Source: Ruminococcaceae bacterium AB4001
Lineage (GTDB): Bacteria; Bacillota; Clostridia; Saccharofermentanales; Saccharofermentanaceae
DNA length: 64,000 nt
Direction of reading: 5' to 3'
Assembly: GCA_000621765.1 (NCBI GenBank)
Contig: JHXJ01000003.1
Coordinates: forward strand, 98,636 to 162,635
The stretch's first letter is position 1; every line of letters begins with the position of its first letter. The notes under the pieces were generated by a model. That model saw only the letters and a list, made by a program, of their open reading frames with translations. It was not told where the DNA came from and searched no databases. Positions 18,623-27,908 of the stretch are shown here, in pieces. Made by a program: the position numbers and the translations under genes.

Positions 18623-19819
18623 ATGCCGGAATATAAGTATCAGGCACAGGACAGAAAAGGCAAGATCGTTAAGGGTAAGGCTGAGGCCTTCGACGAGACT
18701 GATCTGCAAAGACGTTTCCATGAGTCGGGACTTCTTCTGATCGAGGCAAAGCCCATCAAAAAGAATATTGCGTTAAAGCCTCTGAAGAAGCCCAGACTGG
18801 CTGACTTTACACGCCAACTCGGTACTCTTATCAAATCAGGTGTAACGCTTGTTAAAGCTATAGAGATCATCGCAAATGATGAATCCATTTCTGAATACGA
18901 GAGACAGCTTTATTTAAAGATTCGTGACCGTATCGTTCAGGGTGTCGCCCTCTCTATCGTAATGGAAGAACTTGAACCTGCTTTCCCTCCTCTGCTCATT
19001 TACATGTTGAGATCTGCAGAAACTTCAGGAACGCTGGATACGACTTGTCTGCGTCTTGCTGAGCAGTATACGAGCGAATCACAGCTTGAACAGACTGCCA
19101 AGAATTCACTTACGTATCCGAAGATCTTAAGTGTGCTTATCGTTATTGTTGTAGCAATACTTTTCGGATATGTTCTCCCCCAGTTTGAAGAGATCTTCTC
19201 GACACTTCCTTCCCTGCCGGTTCCTACCAGGGTTCTTATGGCTATATCTGATTTCGTAGCACATAAATGGTACATTTTGGCCATAATAATCGCTCTGGTG
19301 TTCATTTTCGGTAAAATGATCGTCAAGATACCCGCTGTAAAGCTTTTAATTGACCATTTCAAAGTCATGGGAAAATGGGGAAAACTGACAAAAGTAATTT
19401 ATTCGGCAAGATTTGCACGTACAATGAGTTCGCTTTATTCTTCCGGTATCCCGCTTCACAGCTGCATCGAGATTGCCAGAAGCACTATCGGCAACAAGTA
19501 TATTGAAGATCAGTTTGATGAAGTTGAGCGAAAGGTCGCTGGCGGTATGCCGTTGTCTTCTGCCCTTCTTGATGTTAACGGATTCGTATCCAAGCTCCCT
19601 GCAACCATCAAGGTCGGTGAAGAAACAGGTATGCTCGGCAATATGCTAGAGTCTGTTGCTAATGACCTGGATTTCTATTCCAAGCAGGCACTGCTGCGTC
19701 TTACCTCCTACATCGAACCTGTCATGATCGTTATTATGGCTGTCGCTGTCGGATTTATCATGATATCAATTATTCAACCAATTTATCAGTCTTATCAGAC
19801 GATCGGCGCTGGATCGTAA
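18623..19819 (+). CDS. pilC: Type IV pilus inner-membrane platform protein PilC (GspF family)
   Basis: 398-residue platform protein on which the PilB ATPase works to extract pilins from the membrane. N-terminal MPEYKYQAQDRKGKIVKGKAEA is the classic GspF/PilC opening. Two repeated GspF domains follow (FTRQLGTLIKSGVTL near 53 and FARTMSSLYSSGIPL near 260), with TM helices around 165-190, 215-235 and 365-390. Length matches the family. It lies 32 bases after the preceding gene and 31 before the PilMN gene. Confidence 0.96.
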   Translation: MPEYKYQAQDRKGKIVKGKAEAFDETDLQRRFHESGLLLIEAKPIKKNIALKPLKKPRLADFTRQLGTLIKSGVTLVKAIEIIANDESISEYERQLYLKIRDRIVQGVALSIVMEELEPAFPPLLIYMLRSAETSGTLDTTCLRLAEQYTSESQLEQTAKNSLTYPKILSVLIVIVVAILFGYVLPQFEEIFSTLPSLPVPTRVLMAISDFVAHKWYILAIIIALVFIFGKMIVKIPAVKLLIDHFKVMGKWGKLTKVIYSARFARTMSSLYSSGIPLHSCIEIARSTIGNKYIEDQFDEVERKVAGGMPLSSALLDVNGFVSKLPATIKVGEETGMLGNMLESVANDLDFYSKQALLRLTSYIEPVMIVIMAVAVGFIMISIIQPIYQSYQTIGAGS

Positions 19820-19850
19820 GATACGGATTAAATGAAAGGAAATTAAACAA

Positions 19851-21347
19851 ATGTCTGAAGTAGTATTTCTGTCGAATACCAACATCCAGATCGCATCAGG
19901 TTCTCCGGCCTCAGACGGTGTAAAAGTATCAAAACTGATCTCTTCACCACTTCCTGAAGGTGCGGTACTTAACGGCGTAGTAATGGATCAGGAGAAGCTG
20001 ACCGAAGCTATCAAACTGGCATGGCAGGCAAACAAGCTTCCGAAATCGGAAGTTACTCTCATTCTTAACAGCCCCCAGTTGAGAGCTAACCGTGTTGATG
20101 CTCCGATTCTTCCCGACAAAAAGACAAACGAGTTCATCGAACGAGAGACAAAAGATTCGGAATACGGCAGATTCCAGAATCCTGTTACGGGTTGGTATAT
20201 AGTCGGTAAAGACTCAAAAGCAAAGACACAGCGTATTGTTTATGAGACTGCTGAATTGGATTTCGTAAATAAATATGTGGCGATTTTCGCAAGCTGCGGA
20301 TTAAAACTTAAATCTATTCACAACGGTGTCCAGCTCGCTACCGAATATTTTACCAAACAGGCTTCCGGCAAGACCATTCTCTACATGATCCTTGACGGCA
20401 AGTCACTGGTAACGATCTTCTTTGCTGAAGGAAAATATTATTACGATTCCACATCACGTGTTTTCGCACAGCCGGGCACACCGGAATTTGCACGTGAGAT
20501 TTATTCATCTATCTCATCAATCAGACAGTTCATTTCTGCCCAGCATCTGAATGAAACGGTTACAGATATCCTGTTCTGCGGATTAAGTAATACACAGGTA
20601 AACCAGCTTGCCAATGATATCCTTAACATTGACAGTGCTGCGGATATCTCAGTTGCCCAGCCACCTCAGGGAACATCGATTTCCGGTGACCAGCTCCAAT
20701 TCCCGTTCTTCGTTTATCCGATTGCCGGACTGCGCAGAATCGATGAGAGGATGCCGATATTAAAAAACACAAAAAATATAAAGAAAAAGAATTCTGAAGG
20801 ATCCGCTCTCAAAAAGCTTGCTCTCCCCTTCATCCTGATTTTTGCAGCAGTTGTTATCGCATACGGTATCTGCTTTACGATAAAGACTACAAAGTCAGCT
20901 GAGCTTGCAGCTATTGAGAAAGACAATAACGACCCCAACATAATTGCTCAGGTTAATGAATATAACGCCATGTATGACAACATGGCCGATATGGGTAATA
21001 TCCAGGGCGGTGTTGATCTTCTCAAGTCATATATTGACTCCTACCCTGTTCCGGATTCTACGATCAACACTGCTATCCTTGAGGCAGCGAAAAAACATGC
21101 TGTCAACGTGGAATTTAATTCCTACTCCGCATCATCAGGAATCTTCAACATAACTGCTTTTTCTCCGAAGGTTGAAGATATCCACCTGTTTATCGCAGAC
21201 CTTATGGCTATGGATATTTTTGAGAATGTTAATTACACAGGATACGAGCTCGCAGAAGACGGAACTAACTGGCAGATAAATGTTGTATGTTCGCTTGCGG
21301 CAAGAGAACCTGCTTCAGAAGCAGTATCTGAAGAGGAGGGAAACTGA
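19851..21347 (+). CDS. PilM-PilN fusion (GspL-like architecture)
   Basis: 498 residues. Residues 1 to about 300 look like the actin-like cytoplasmic PilM protein (beta-rich start VVFLSNTNIQIASG, VILNSPQLRANRVDAP, ATEYFTKQASGKTILYMILDG). A basic linker (KNTKNIKKKNSEGSALKK) leads to one TM helix at about 323-343, then an extracytoplasmic helical and ferredoxin-like domain of PilN type (AILEAAKKHAVNVEF ... VEDIHLFIADLMAMDIFENVNYTGYE). PilM and PilN are usually separate genes that bind each other; a single chain of this layout is what GspL is in type II secretion. The next gene begins one base after its TGA (TGATATG). The fusion is seen directly; domain assignment is by resemblance. Confidence 0.82.
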   Translation: MSEVVFLSNTNIQIASGSPASDGVKVSKLISSPLPEGAVLNGVVMDQEKLTEAIKLAWQANKLPKSEVTLILNSPQLRANRVDAPILPDKKTNEFIERETKDSEYGRFQNPVTGWYIVGKDSKAKTQRIVYETAELDFVNKYVAIFASCGLKLKSIHNGVQLATEYFTKQASGKTILYMILDGKSLVTIFFAEGKYYYDSTSRVFAQPGTPEFAREIYSSISSIRQFISAQHLNETVTDILFCGLSNTQVNQLANDILNIDSAADISVAQPPQGTSISGDQLQFPFFVYPIAGLRRIDERMPILKNTKNIKKKNSEGSALKKLALPFILIFAAVVIAYGICFTIKTTKSAELAAIEKDNNDPNIIAQVNEYNAMYDNMADMGNIQGGVDLLKSYIDSYPVPDSTINTAILEAAKKHAVNVEFNSYSASSGIFNITAFSPKVEDIHLFIADLMAMDIFENVNYTGYELAEDGTNWQINVVCSLAAREPASEAVSEEEGN

Positions 21348-21348
21348 T

Positions 21349-22143
21349 ATGGCTATACAGACAAACCTTAGCAAAAAAGATAAAGCAACGATTGCCATAC
21401 TGCTTTTTGCTGCAGTGATCTTCATGTTCATCTGGTTCCTGATAAGACCGGCGATAACTTCGATAAGGAATACCGATGAAAAGATAGTACAGGCTGAGCT
21501 CAAACAGAACGAAAACCATAACAAGATCATTCTATTAAGCAGTTCTGAAGCTCTATATGGTAAATGCGTAGACGATCTGAATGAATCAACAGCTGTTTTC
21601 TATGAAGTTATGGACAGTTCAGAGATCGACCAAATGTTAACTTCTTATGTCTTAAAGTCAGGTCTGTTTGCAGAAGACCTTGTTATCAACATGCCTGCCG
21701 GATCTGTTAAAGAAAGCCCATATGCTTATTCATCTTTAAATGAGCATGTCAACAATGTTTCATCTGCTGACACTTCCACAGCTACACCTACCAATGCTCC
21801 TGGCACTTCTACCATAGTTGAGGGTCTGAACGTTCCCTACAATACTGCAAAGAGCAGATGTATATCAACAGAACCTTCCGGTGTCCAGTGTGTCAATATC
21901 AAGCTCGTATGCACAGGATCACAGAAGACCTGTCAGGCATTTATTGATGATGTATGCACTAAGCCTGCTGTCCGTGTAACGGGCTTTATCTGGGGCAAAG
22001 TTGATCCGATTGAAGTTTATAATGAGGAAACCGATCGTTATGAAAAAGTGGATTCCGGGAAATATAGACTTACATTAACTTTAAATCTTTATATGACGGA
22101 AGTTGCTGATTACAGCACAGTTACTCCGGATTCCGCTGATTAA
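21349..22143 (+). CDS. PilO-like pilus assembly protein
   Basis: About 264 residues from ATG 21349, which has GAGGAGGG upstream and follows the PilMN stop by one base. A short cytoplasmic N-terminus, one TM helix (IAILLFAAVIFMFIWFLI, about 14-33), a coiled-coil (RNTDEKIVQAELKQNENHNKIILL), a Ser/Thr/Pro-rich linker around 135-155, and a C-terminal ferredoxin-like domain. This is the PilO/GspM layout: it dimerises with PilN outside the membrane to align the assembly platform. Family resemblance is structural rather than by strong motif; position between PilMN and PilB supports it. Confidence 0.8.
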   Translation: MAIQTNLSKKDKATIAILLFAAVIFMFIWFLIRPAITSIRNTDEKIVQAELKQNENHNKIILLSSSEALYGKCVDDLNESTAVFYEVMDSSEIDQMLTSYVLKSGLFAEDLVINMPAGSVKESPYAYSSLNEHVNNVSSADTSTATPTNAPGTSTIVEGLNVPYNTAKSRCISTEPSGVQCVNIKLVCTGSQKTCQAFIDDVCTKPAVRVTGFIWGKVDPIEVYNEETDRYEKVDSGKYRLTLTLNLYMTEVADYSTVTPDSAD

Positions 22144-22157
22144 CGGAGGGAAGATAA

Positions 22158-23843
22158 ATGGCAGATAATTCAAAGATTCGTATTGGTGATCTCCTGGTTC
22201 AGGCCGGATACATCACCGAAGACCAGTTAAAAGAAGCTCTGGGAATTCAGAAGCAAACCAGCGGTAAGAGAATCGGTCAGGTCCTCATTGAAATGGGCTA
22301 TGTTTCTGAAGAGCAGATGCTCCTGGCTCTTGCCAACAGACTCGATATGCAGGTTGTCGACCTCAATTCTTATGCTATCGACGTTGAGACTGTAAAGCTT
22401 ATCCCCAAGCAGATGGCTGAACAGTATGTCATGCTTCCCATCGGTCAGGATAACGGTGTAGTAATCTTAGCCGTTAACGACCCTCTTAATCTTTATGCTA
22501 TTGAGGACATCAGGCAGACGATCGGTATGCCGATAAGGACTGTAATCGCTCAGGAACATGTTCTTAAGAACGCGATCGACTATCAGTATGCCGGCATCAA
22601 GGCTCAGATGGCCGCAGAAAATGCAAACGCGAATACTGCCGGCATGAACATCGATGAGCTGGTCATCGATACCAGCGCAGGTGCTGACGATGCTCCTATC
22701 ATCAACCTTGTTAACTCATTGCTCGATAAAGCTTTTCAGGATAACGCATCGGATATTCATATCGAACCTTTTGAATCAAATGTCGTTGTCAGAATGCGTA
22801 TCGACGGTACTCTCATCGACTACATTACCCTGCAGAAAAACGTTCAGGATTCACTCGTTGCCAGAGTCAAGATCATGGGCGAGATGGATATCGCAGAAAG
22901 GCGAATTCCTCAGGATGGTCACTTCCGTGTAAGGATCCAGGGACAGATCGTTAACGTGCGTGTTAACGTCATTCCTACCGTATTCGGTGAGAAAGTAGTT
23001 ATGAGACTTATCCTCTCAGCTGTTCATATCGATAACAACCAGACATTCGGTATGACACCTGATAACTATAAGAAGTTCCTGTCTATGCTTATGTCTCCTA
23101 ACGGACTTATTTACATAACAGGTCCTACGGGTTCAGGTAAGTCAACAACACTTTATATGGCTCTTGAATCACTTTCGCAAAAGCCTATCAATATCAGTAC
23201 CATCGAAGACCCTGTCGAGAAAAACCTGCCGCGTCTTAACCAGGTTCAGGTCCACCCTAACGCAGGACTTACGTTCGAAGTCGGTCTTAGAGCTCTCATG
23301 CGTCAGGACCCTGACGTAATCATGGTCGGTGAGACACGAGACGCCGAGACAGCTTCCATCTCCATCAGAGCAGCTGTTACAGGTCACCTCGTATTGTCCA
23401 CACTCCACACCAATGACGCTGCATCTACAATCGTAAGACTCGTAGATATCGGAGCTGAGCCATACATGCTCTCTTCAGCTCTGGTAGGTGTTGTCGCACA
23501 GAGACTTATGCGTAAGGTCTGTCCTTACTGCGCCAGACCTGAACCGCTTACCGAAAGGCAGATTGAATTCGTAGGTCACGATATTCCTACAGCTAAAAAG
23601 GGTGCCGGATGCGGCCAGTGCCACGGTTCCGGATACCTCGGACGTACCGCTATTCATGAGGTTCTCGTTGTTGATAAGCATATGAGAAAACTCATTACCG
23701 CAGGCGCCGAATCCGAGGAGATGAAGGCATTTGCCATTGAACATCAGAACATGCAGACGCTGAAACAGGCAGCTATCTCACTGGTTGAGCAGGGCATTAC
23801 TTCATTTGAAGAACTTGAGCGTGTTGCCTACTATGACGACTGA
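22158..23843 (+). CDS. pilB: Type IV pilus extension ATPase PilB (GspE family)
   Basis: 561-residue hexameric ATPase that powers pilus extension. Residues 1-150 are the MshEN/GspE N-domain (IRIGDLLVQAGYITEDQL). Walker A GPTGSGKSTT is near 320, the Asp box is followed by a Walker B-type DPDVIMVGETRD near 385, and the His box is HLVLSTLHTNDA near 410. Two zinc-binding pairs, CPYC near 454 and CGQC near 484, mark it as PilB/GspE rather than the retraction ATPase PilT. No PilT is found in the window. Stop codon overlaps the start of the next gene. Confidence 0.97.
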   Translation: MADNSKIRIGDLLVQAGYITEDQLKEALGIQKQTSGKRIGQVLIEMGYVSEEQMLLALANRLDMQVVDLNSYAIDVETVKLIPKQMAEQYVMLPIGQDNGVVILAVNDPLNLYAIEDIRQTIGMPIRTVIAQEHVLKNAIDYQYAGIKAQMAAENANANTAGMNIDELVIDTSAGADDAPIINLVNSLLDKAFQDNASDIHIEPFESNVVVRMRIDGTLIDYITLQKNVQDSLVARVKIMGEMDIAERRIPQDGHFRVRIQGQIVNVRVNVIPTVFGEKVVMRLILSAVHIDNNQTFGMTPDNYKKFLSMLMSPNGLIYITGPTGSGKSTTLYMALESLSQKPINISTIEDPVEKNLPRLNQVQVHPNAGLTFEVGLRALMRQDPDVIMVGETRDAETASISIRAAVTGHLVLSTLHTNDAASTIVRLVDIGAEPYMLSSALVGVVAQRLMRKVCPYCARPEPLTERQIEFVGHDIPTAKKGAGCGQCHGSGYLGRTAIHEVLVVDKHMRKLITAGAESEEMKAFAIEHQNMQTLKQAAISLVEQGITSFEELERVAYYDD

Positions 23844-24426
23844 TCCGTCTAAAGCAAAGAACAACTTAATCAAAGACCTTAAAAGCATACCGTCGCCGGT
23901 GTTTTATATATTCGCGGCGGTTGCTGTTTTTTCCGGGCTTTATGTACGCGGATTAAACTCTATTGGAATTTTTACGACACTATTCTTACTTATGCTGGTG
24001 GCTTGCGCCGCGGCTGATATCAATAAAGGAATCGTTCCTGATCTTGTCTGTATTGCCATAGCCATTTTAGGTATTGCCAATTATCTCGTAAATGAGCCTG
24101 TTTCCTTAGATACGGCAATATCTCACCTGATCGGCGTGATCATAATATCTGTTCCGATGTTGATCGTCTCACTACTGGTTAAAGGAGCCTTCGGCGGAGG
24201 CGATATCAAGCTGACTGCTGCCGCAGGTCTTTATCTTGGCTGGAAGTTTATGATCGCAGGAATAGTCGTTGCCTCATTTGCAAGCGGCCTTTATGTTATT
24301 TATCTTCTCCTTTTCAAGAAAGCCAAAATCAAATCCAAGATCAGGATCGCAGCATTCCTCGCATACGGCTTGGGAGTTGCTGCTTTGTTCGGTGAAGTTA
24401 TTCTCAGACTGTTATTCAGATGGTAA
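23833..24426 (+). CDS. Prepilin peptidase, catalytic domain only (A24 family)
   Basis: About 197 residues from ATG 23833, overlapping the end of pilB by 11 bases; the frame is also open from TTG 23785. Both catalytic aspartates are present: CAAADINKGIVPD near residue 61 and GAFGGGDIKLTAAAG near 122, the GxGD signature. Six or so TM helices. It lacks the N-terminal CxxC...CxxC zinc domain that methylates the mature pilin, so it is a peptidase-only form like TadV/archaeal types. It complements the other peptidase at 5171, which keeps the zinc domain but has lost the second aspartate. Confidence 0.9.
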   Translation: MTTDPSKAKNNLIKDLKSIPSPVFYIFAAVAVFSGLYVRGLNSIGIFTTLFLLMLVACAAADINKGIVPDLVCIAIAILGIANYLVNEPVSLDTAISHLIGVIIISVPMLIVSLLVKGAFGGGDIKLTAAAGLYLGWKFMIAGIVVASFASGLYVIYLLLFKKAKIKSKIRIAAFLAYGLGVAALFGEVILRLLFRW

Positions 24427-24427
24427 A

Positions 24428-24463
24428 AAAGGCTCTGTAACAATGTTACAAAGCCTTTGTTTT
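24428..24463 (+). terminator. Terminator of the pilus assembly operon, built around the TGTAACAATGTTACA palindrome
   Basis: Outer arms AAAGGCT (24428-24434) and AGCCTTT (24452-24458), one mismatch, inner arms TGTAAC/GTTACA with loop AAT, followed by GTTTTAG. It starts two bases after the stop codon of the prepilin peptidase and may act in both directions, since an A-run precedes it and the GH3 gene ends at 24486 on the other strand. Confidence 0.8.
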
Positions 24464-24485
24464 AGCGGTTTTTAAGCTTTTATGC

Positions 24486-26579
24486 TCAAACTGTGAGTTC
24501 GAACGCTTTCTTTCCGGTCAGGCTGGCCGTAAGGTCATCCGGCTGGCCGAATCCGACATAAATGCTTACCTTTCCTTCAGGTAATACCCTCTCTCCTGCT
24601 TCGTTTACGACCTTGAAGCTCTCAGCTTTTACCGGGAGTTCTACCGAGCTGCTCTCGCCTGCACCAAGAGTAACTCTTGCGAATGCAACAAGTCTTGTAT
24701 TTCTGACTTCATTAGCATCATCGGCCTTCATATATACCTGAATGACCTCTGTAGTAGGCAAAACACCGGTATTGCTTATGTCTGCCTTTATCGTGAGACC
24801 GTTATTCTTAGGATCTTCGCCGCTCTTTTCGACAGAAGTTATTTCCATATTTCCGTATGTTAAGCCGTAACCGAACGGATAAAGAGGTTCAGTCTCAAGA
24901 TAACGGTATGTTCTGCCCTTCATTGAATAATCTTCGAATTCAGGGAGATCATTTGTATCACGATAGAAAGTAACAGGAAGCTTGCCCGAAGGATTGACCT
25001 TGCCGAAGATGATGTCACCGACTGACTGGCCGCCCCTGGCACCCGGATACCATGCCTGAAGGATAGCAGATGACTTATCAGCAAGAACACTGAGATCCAT
25101 GCAGGAACCAGCCATAACTACAGTGATAAAAGGCTTTCCTGATGCAATGACCTTGTCAATGAGCTTGCGCTGTGTCTTTGGGAAAAGGAGATCCGGCTTA
25201 TCGCCTGATCTGTACATATTACCCTGGTCTCCTTCTTCGCCTTCGAGTGTCTCGTTAAGGCCGATTACGAGGATAACAAGATCGGATCTCTTCATAACTG
25301 CTTCAGCCTCAGCAAGCCTGTGATATTCGCGTGAGAGCACGTCAGGCTTAGTAAGGCTAAGGTCACAGCCTTCGGAGTAGAGTATTCTCACATCGCCCTC
25401 TGCAGCGTTCCTGATGCCCTCTAAGGCCGTTATATACTCTGATGATGTTCCATAGTAGTTACCAACGAGGCAGGCTCTGGAATCAGCATTAGGACCGATT
25501 ACGGAGATAACCTTTGTCTTGTTCTTATCGATAGGAAGAATACCGTCATTCTTGAGAAGAACGATACTCTCATCGGAAGCTCTCTTTGCGACTGCGATAT
25601 TTTCCTTGGTCTCAACATCGAGATAAGTAAGGCCGTCAAATTCGGTCTCATCGAACATGCCGAGAATATATCTTGTGGTAAAGAGTCTTACTGCTGCTTT
25701 CCTGATCGCTTCTTCAGTGATAAGGCCCTGCTTATATGCGCTCATAAGATGGATGTATGTGCATCCGCAGTTGAGATCACAACCCTTATTAAGGGCAAGA
25801 GCTGCACTTTCTTCATTAGTCTTAGTTACCTTATGGCGCTCATGAAAGTCTCTGATCGCCCAGCAGTCGGAAACGATATGTCCTTTAAAACCCCACTTGT
25901 CACGAACTACATCCTGAAGGTAGGAATGACCGCAGCAGGGTTCGCCGTTTGTCCTGTTATAAGCACCCATTATGGATTCAACATCTGCTTCCTTAACACA
26001 TGCTTCGAAAGCAGGCATGTATGTCTCATAAAGGTCTTTGTCAGAGCATTTGGCATTGAATTCGTGTCTTACCGCTTCCGGACCGGAATGAACAACGAAA
26101 TGCTTCGCGCATGCTGCTGTCTTCATGTATTCACCGTCACCCTGAAGACCCTTGATAAAAGGAACGGCGAGGCTTGAAATGAGACAGGGATCCTCTCCGT
26201 ATGTCTCCTGTCCTCTGCCCCACCTCGGGTCTCTGAAAAGGTTGACGTTAGGTGACCAGAAAGTAAGGCCCTTATATATGTCGCGGTCACCGTTTTCCTT
26301 GTATTCATTGTACTTGGCGCGGCCTTCCGTAGCGCAGACTTCACCAATTTCTCCGAGAAGTTCTGTATCAAAGGTTGCACCCAGACCAATTGCCTGGGGA
26401 AAGCTCGTTGCAGTACCGGCTCTGGCTACACCGTGAAGCGTCTCATTCCACCAGTTGTACTCGGGAACACCGAGTCTGTCTATCGCAGGAGAGTCGTATC
26501 TTAATTGCGAAGCCGCCTCTTCGATAGTCATCTTTGAAACTAATTCTTCAGCTCTCTTTATCGCTTTTTCTCTATCCAT
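24486..26579 (-). CDS. Glycoside hydrolase family 3 (beta-xylosidase/beta-glucosidase)
   Basis: 697 residues without signal peptide, so an intracellular enzyme that hydrolyses short oligosaccharides brought in by transport. N-terminal TIM-barrel (WWNETLHGVARAG near 42, FWSPNVNLFRDPRWGRGQE near 107), nucleophile Asp in HIVSDCWAI near 237, alpha/beta sandwich (SIVLLKNDGILP near 340) and a C-terminal fibronectin-like domain. The WNETLHGV/NLFRDPRWGR set is typical of GH3 enzymes annotated as xylan 1,4-beta-xylosidase, but substrate cannot be fixed from sequence. Start ATG follows CAGGAGAG. A divergent AraC regulator lies next to it. Confidence 0.93.
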   Translation of the reverse strand: MDREKAIKRAEELVSKMTIEEAASQLRYDSPAIDRLGVPEYNWWNETLHGVARAGTATSFPQAIGLGATFDTELLGEIGEVCATEGRAKYNEYKENGDRDIYKGLTFWSPNVNLFRDPRWGRGQETYGEDPCLISSLAVPFIKGLQGDGEYMKTAACAKHFVVHSGPEAVRHEFNAKCSDKDLYETYMPAFEACVKEADVESIMGAYNRTNGEPCCGHSYLQDVVRDKWGFKGHIVSDCWAIRDFHERHKVTKTNEESAALALNKGCDLNCGCTYIHLMSAYKQGLITEEAIRKAAVRLFTTRYILGMFDETEFDGLTYLDVETKENIAVAKRASDESIVLLKNDGILPIDKNKTKVISVIGPNADSRACLVGNYYGTSSEYITALEGIRNAAEGDVRILYSEGCDLSLTKPDVLSREYHRLAEAEAVMKRSDLVILVIGLNETLEGEEGDQGNMYRSGDKPDLLFPKTQRKLIDKVIASGKPFITVVMAGSCMDLSVLADKSSAILQAWYPGARGGQSVGDIIFGKVNPSGKLPVTFYRDTNDLPEFEDYSMKGRTYRYLETEPLYPFGYGLTYGNMEITSVEKSGEDPKNNGLTIKADISNTGVLPTTEVIQVYMKADDANEVRNTRLVAFARVTLGAGESSSVELPVKAESFKVVNEAGERVLPEGKVSIYVGFGQPDDLTASLTGKKAFELTV

Positions 26580-26708
26580 ATCTTTACTCTCCTGTTCATT
26601 GGATTTAGTGGATTACAAAAACAATTATATTCTAATCTGACTGGTAGGATATATCTCAGTTCTTGCCTATTATTTTACAGATTTTGCTATTTTTCGCGCC
26701 ATATAGGC

Positions 26709-26737
26709 TTGAAATTGACTATTTGAGTATATAAAAT
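26709..26737 (+). promoter_or_regulatory. Putative promoter of the AraC-family gene
   Basis: TTGAAA (26709-26714), 17 bases, TAAAAT (26732-26737), 32 bases before the ATG at 26770. Lies in the divergent spacer shared with the GH3 gene. Confidence 0.4.
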
Positions 26738-26769
26738 TGTAGCATTGACATTTGAGGGTGGGGATATAA

Positions 26770-27699
26770 ATGCAATTTAACGATAATTCAGTACCTGGAA
26801 AGTATCAGCAGCCTATCGGCAGTTTTGCCGGAAGAATCGTAAGTAACGATGTCGAGGAAGTTGATTTCATTCCCGGATCCAATATGCGTATTTGGTATAA
26901 CAACCGTTCTGAGGATTATCCTGTCCACAGACACAGTTGTCTTGAGATAACGATTCCGATTGAGAATTCGTATACCTATATATTCGATGACAGAACGATA
27001 ATCCTTAAGGAAAAGGAGATCCTTTTCGTTCCGCCTGATATGCTCCATAAGATTTCAGGAACGTCCAGATCAGGTATCAGGTTTATCTATCTGTTCAATA
27101 TCGATTTCATGAAGGGTTTCTTCGACTACGAAGAATTCGAGAAGATACTTCGCGAACCTCTCCTCATTACACCGGACACACATCCCGATGTTTATAACCT
27201 GATTCTTGAAAGGTTCATGGAGATAAACGACCTGTATTTCTTCTACTCTACTTCAGTTAAAGAAATATCGATATTCTCCAAGCTCATGGATGTATTCGGT
27301 ATGCTCATGAAGAAGGACTACTCGGACAGTCTTGTAATTCCGCAGAACGACAAGCAGCGCGAAGTATATATCAAATTCAAGTCGCTCGCAGAATGGCTCG
27401 CCATGCACAGTTCTGAGAACGTATCCATGGATGAGGCAGCAACGCATGTCGGTTACTCCAAGTTCCATTTTGCAAGACTCTTCAAAGAGTATACCGGCAT
27501 GACTTTTAATGACTATCAGACAACATTAAAGCTTAAGGAAGTAGAGCGACAGTTGGCTGAGACCGATCTTCAGATAAGCGACATCGCCCTATCCTGCGGC
27601 TTCAATAACCTGACTTCATTGAGCCGCTGTTTCAAAAAGCAGTACGGCTGCTCACCTTCCCAATTCAGGAACAGGATAAGAAGAGGCAAGAAGAAATAA
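26770..27699 (+). CDS. AraC-family transcriptional regulator with N-terminal cupin
   Basis: 309 residues. N-terminal cupin sensor (YPVHRHSCLEITIPIENSYTYIF, then KEILFVPPDMLHKIS, residues about 50-100), which in this family binds a sugar. C-terminal double helix-turn-helix from about residue 205 (NVSMDEAATHVGYSKFHFARLFKEYTG ... DIALSCGFNNLTSLSRCFKKQYGCSPSQFRNR). ATG follows GAGGGTGGGG. Flanked by the GH3 gene (divergent) and the sugar ABC transporter operon (convergent), so it most likely activates xylo-oligosaccharide uptake and cleavage genes. Target genes are inferred from context only. Confidence 0.92.
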   Translation: MQFNDNSVPGKYQQPIGSFAGRIVSNDVEEVDFIPGSNMRIWYNNRSEDYPVHRHSCLEITIPIENSYTYIFDDRTIILKEKEILFVPPDMLHKISGTSRSGIRFIYLFNIDFMKGFFDYEEFEKILREPLLITPDTHPDVYNLILERFMEINDLYFFYSTSVKEISIFSKLMDVFGMLMKKDYSDSLVIPQNDKQREVYIKFKSLAEWLAMHSSENVSMDEAATHVGYSKFHFARLFKEYTGMTFNDYQTTLKLKEVERQLAETDLQISDIALSCGFNNLTSLSRCFKKQYGCSPSQFRNRIRRGKKK

Positions 27700-27733
27700 T
27701 CTCCACTCTTCCCTGAACATTACTTACAATTAC

Positions 27734-27776
27734 AAAAGCTTCACCGGCATTTTTGCAACAGGTGAAGCTTTTATTT
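27734..27776 (+). terminator. Terminator of the AraC-family gene
   Basis: Perfect 12-bp stem AAAAGCTTCACC/GGTGAAGCTTTT (27734-27745, 27761-27772), loop of 15, followed by TATTTTG. Confidence 0.88.
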
Positions 27777-27807
27777 TGCCTTCGAAAAAGTGAACTGGAA
27801 TTACACA

Positions 27808-27853
27808 TAAAAAAACTGCGTCTTTGGGGAGGCAAATGACCAAAGACGCAGTG
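27808..27853 (-). terminator. Terminator of the sugar ABC transporter operon
   Basis: Perfect 13-bp stem ACTGCGTCTTTGG/CCAAAGACGCAGT (27815-27827, 27840-27852). Read on the minus strand it ends in a T-run (TTTTTTTATG). It lies about 55 bases after the last permease gene. Confidence 0.9.
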
Positions 27854-27908
27854 AACAATTTACTTTACTCAGATTGAACTGAGTGCCGTTACATGAGAGG
27901 GATAAGTC

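Noticed and set aside
24436..24450. TGTAACAATGTTACA as a GlnR/TnrA nitrogen box
   Set aside because: GlnR/TnrA sites need TGTNA-N7-TNACA; here the centre is N5, and the neighbouring genes are not nitrogen genes.
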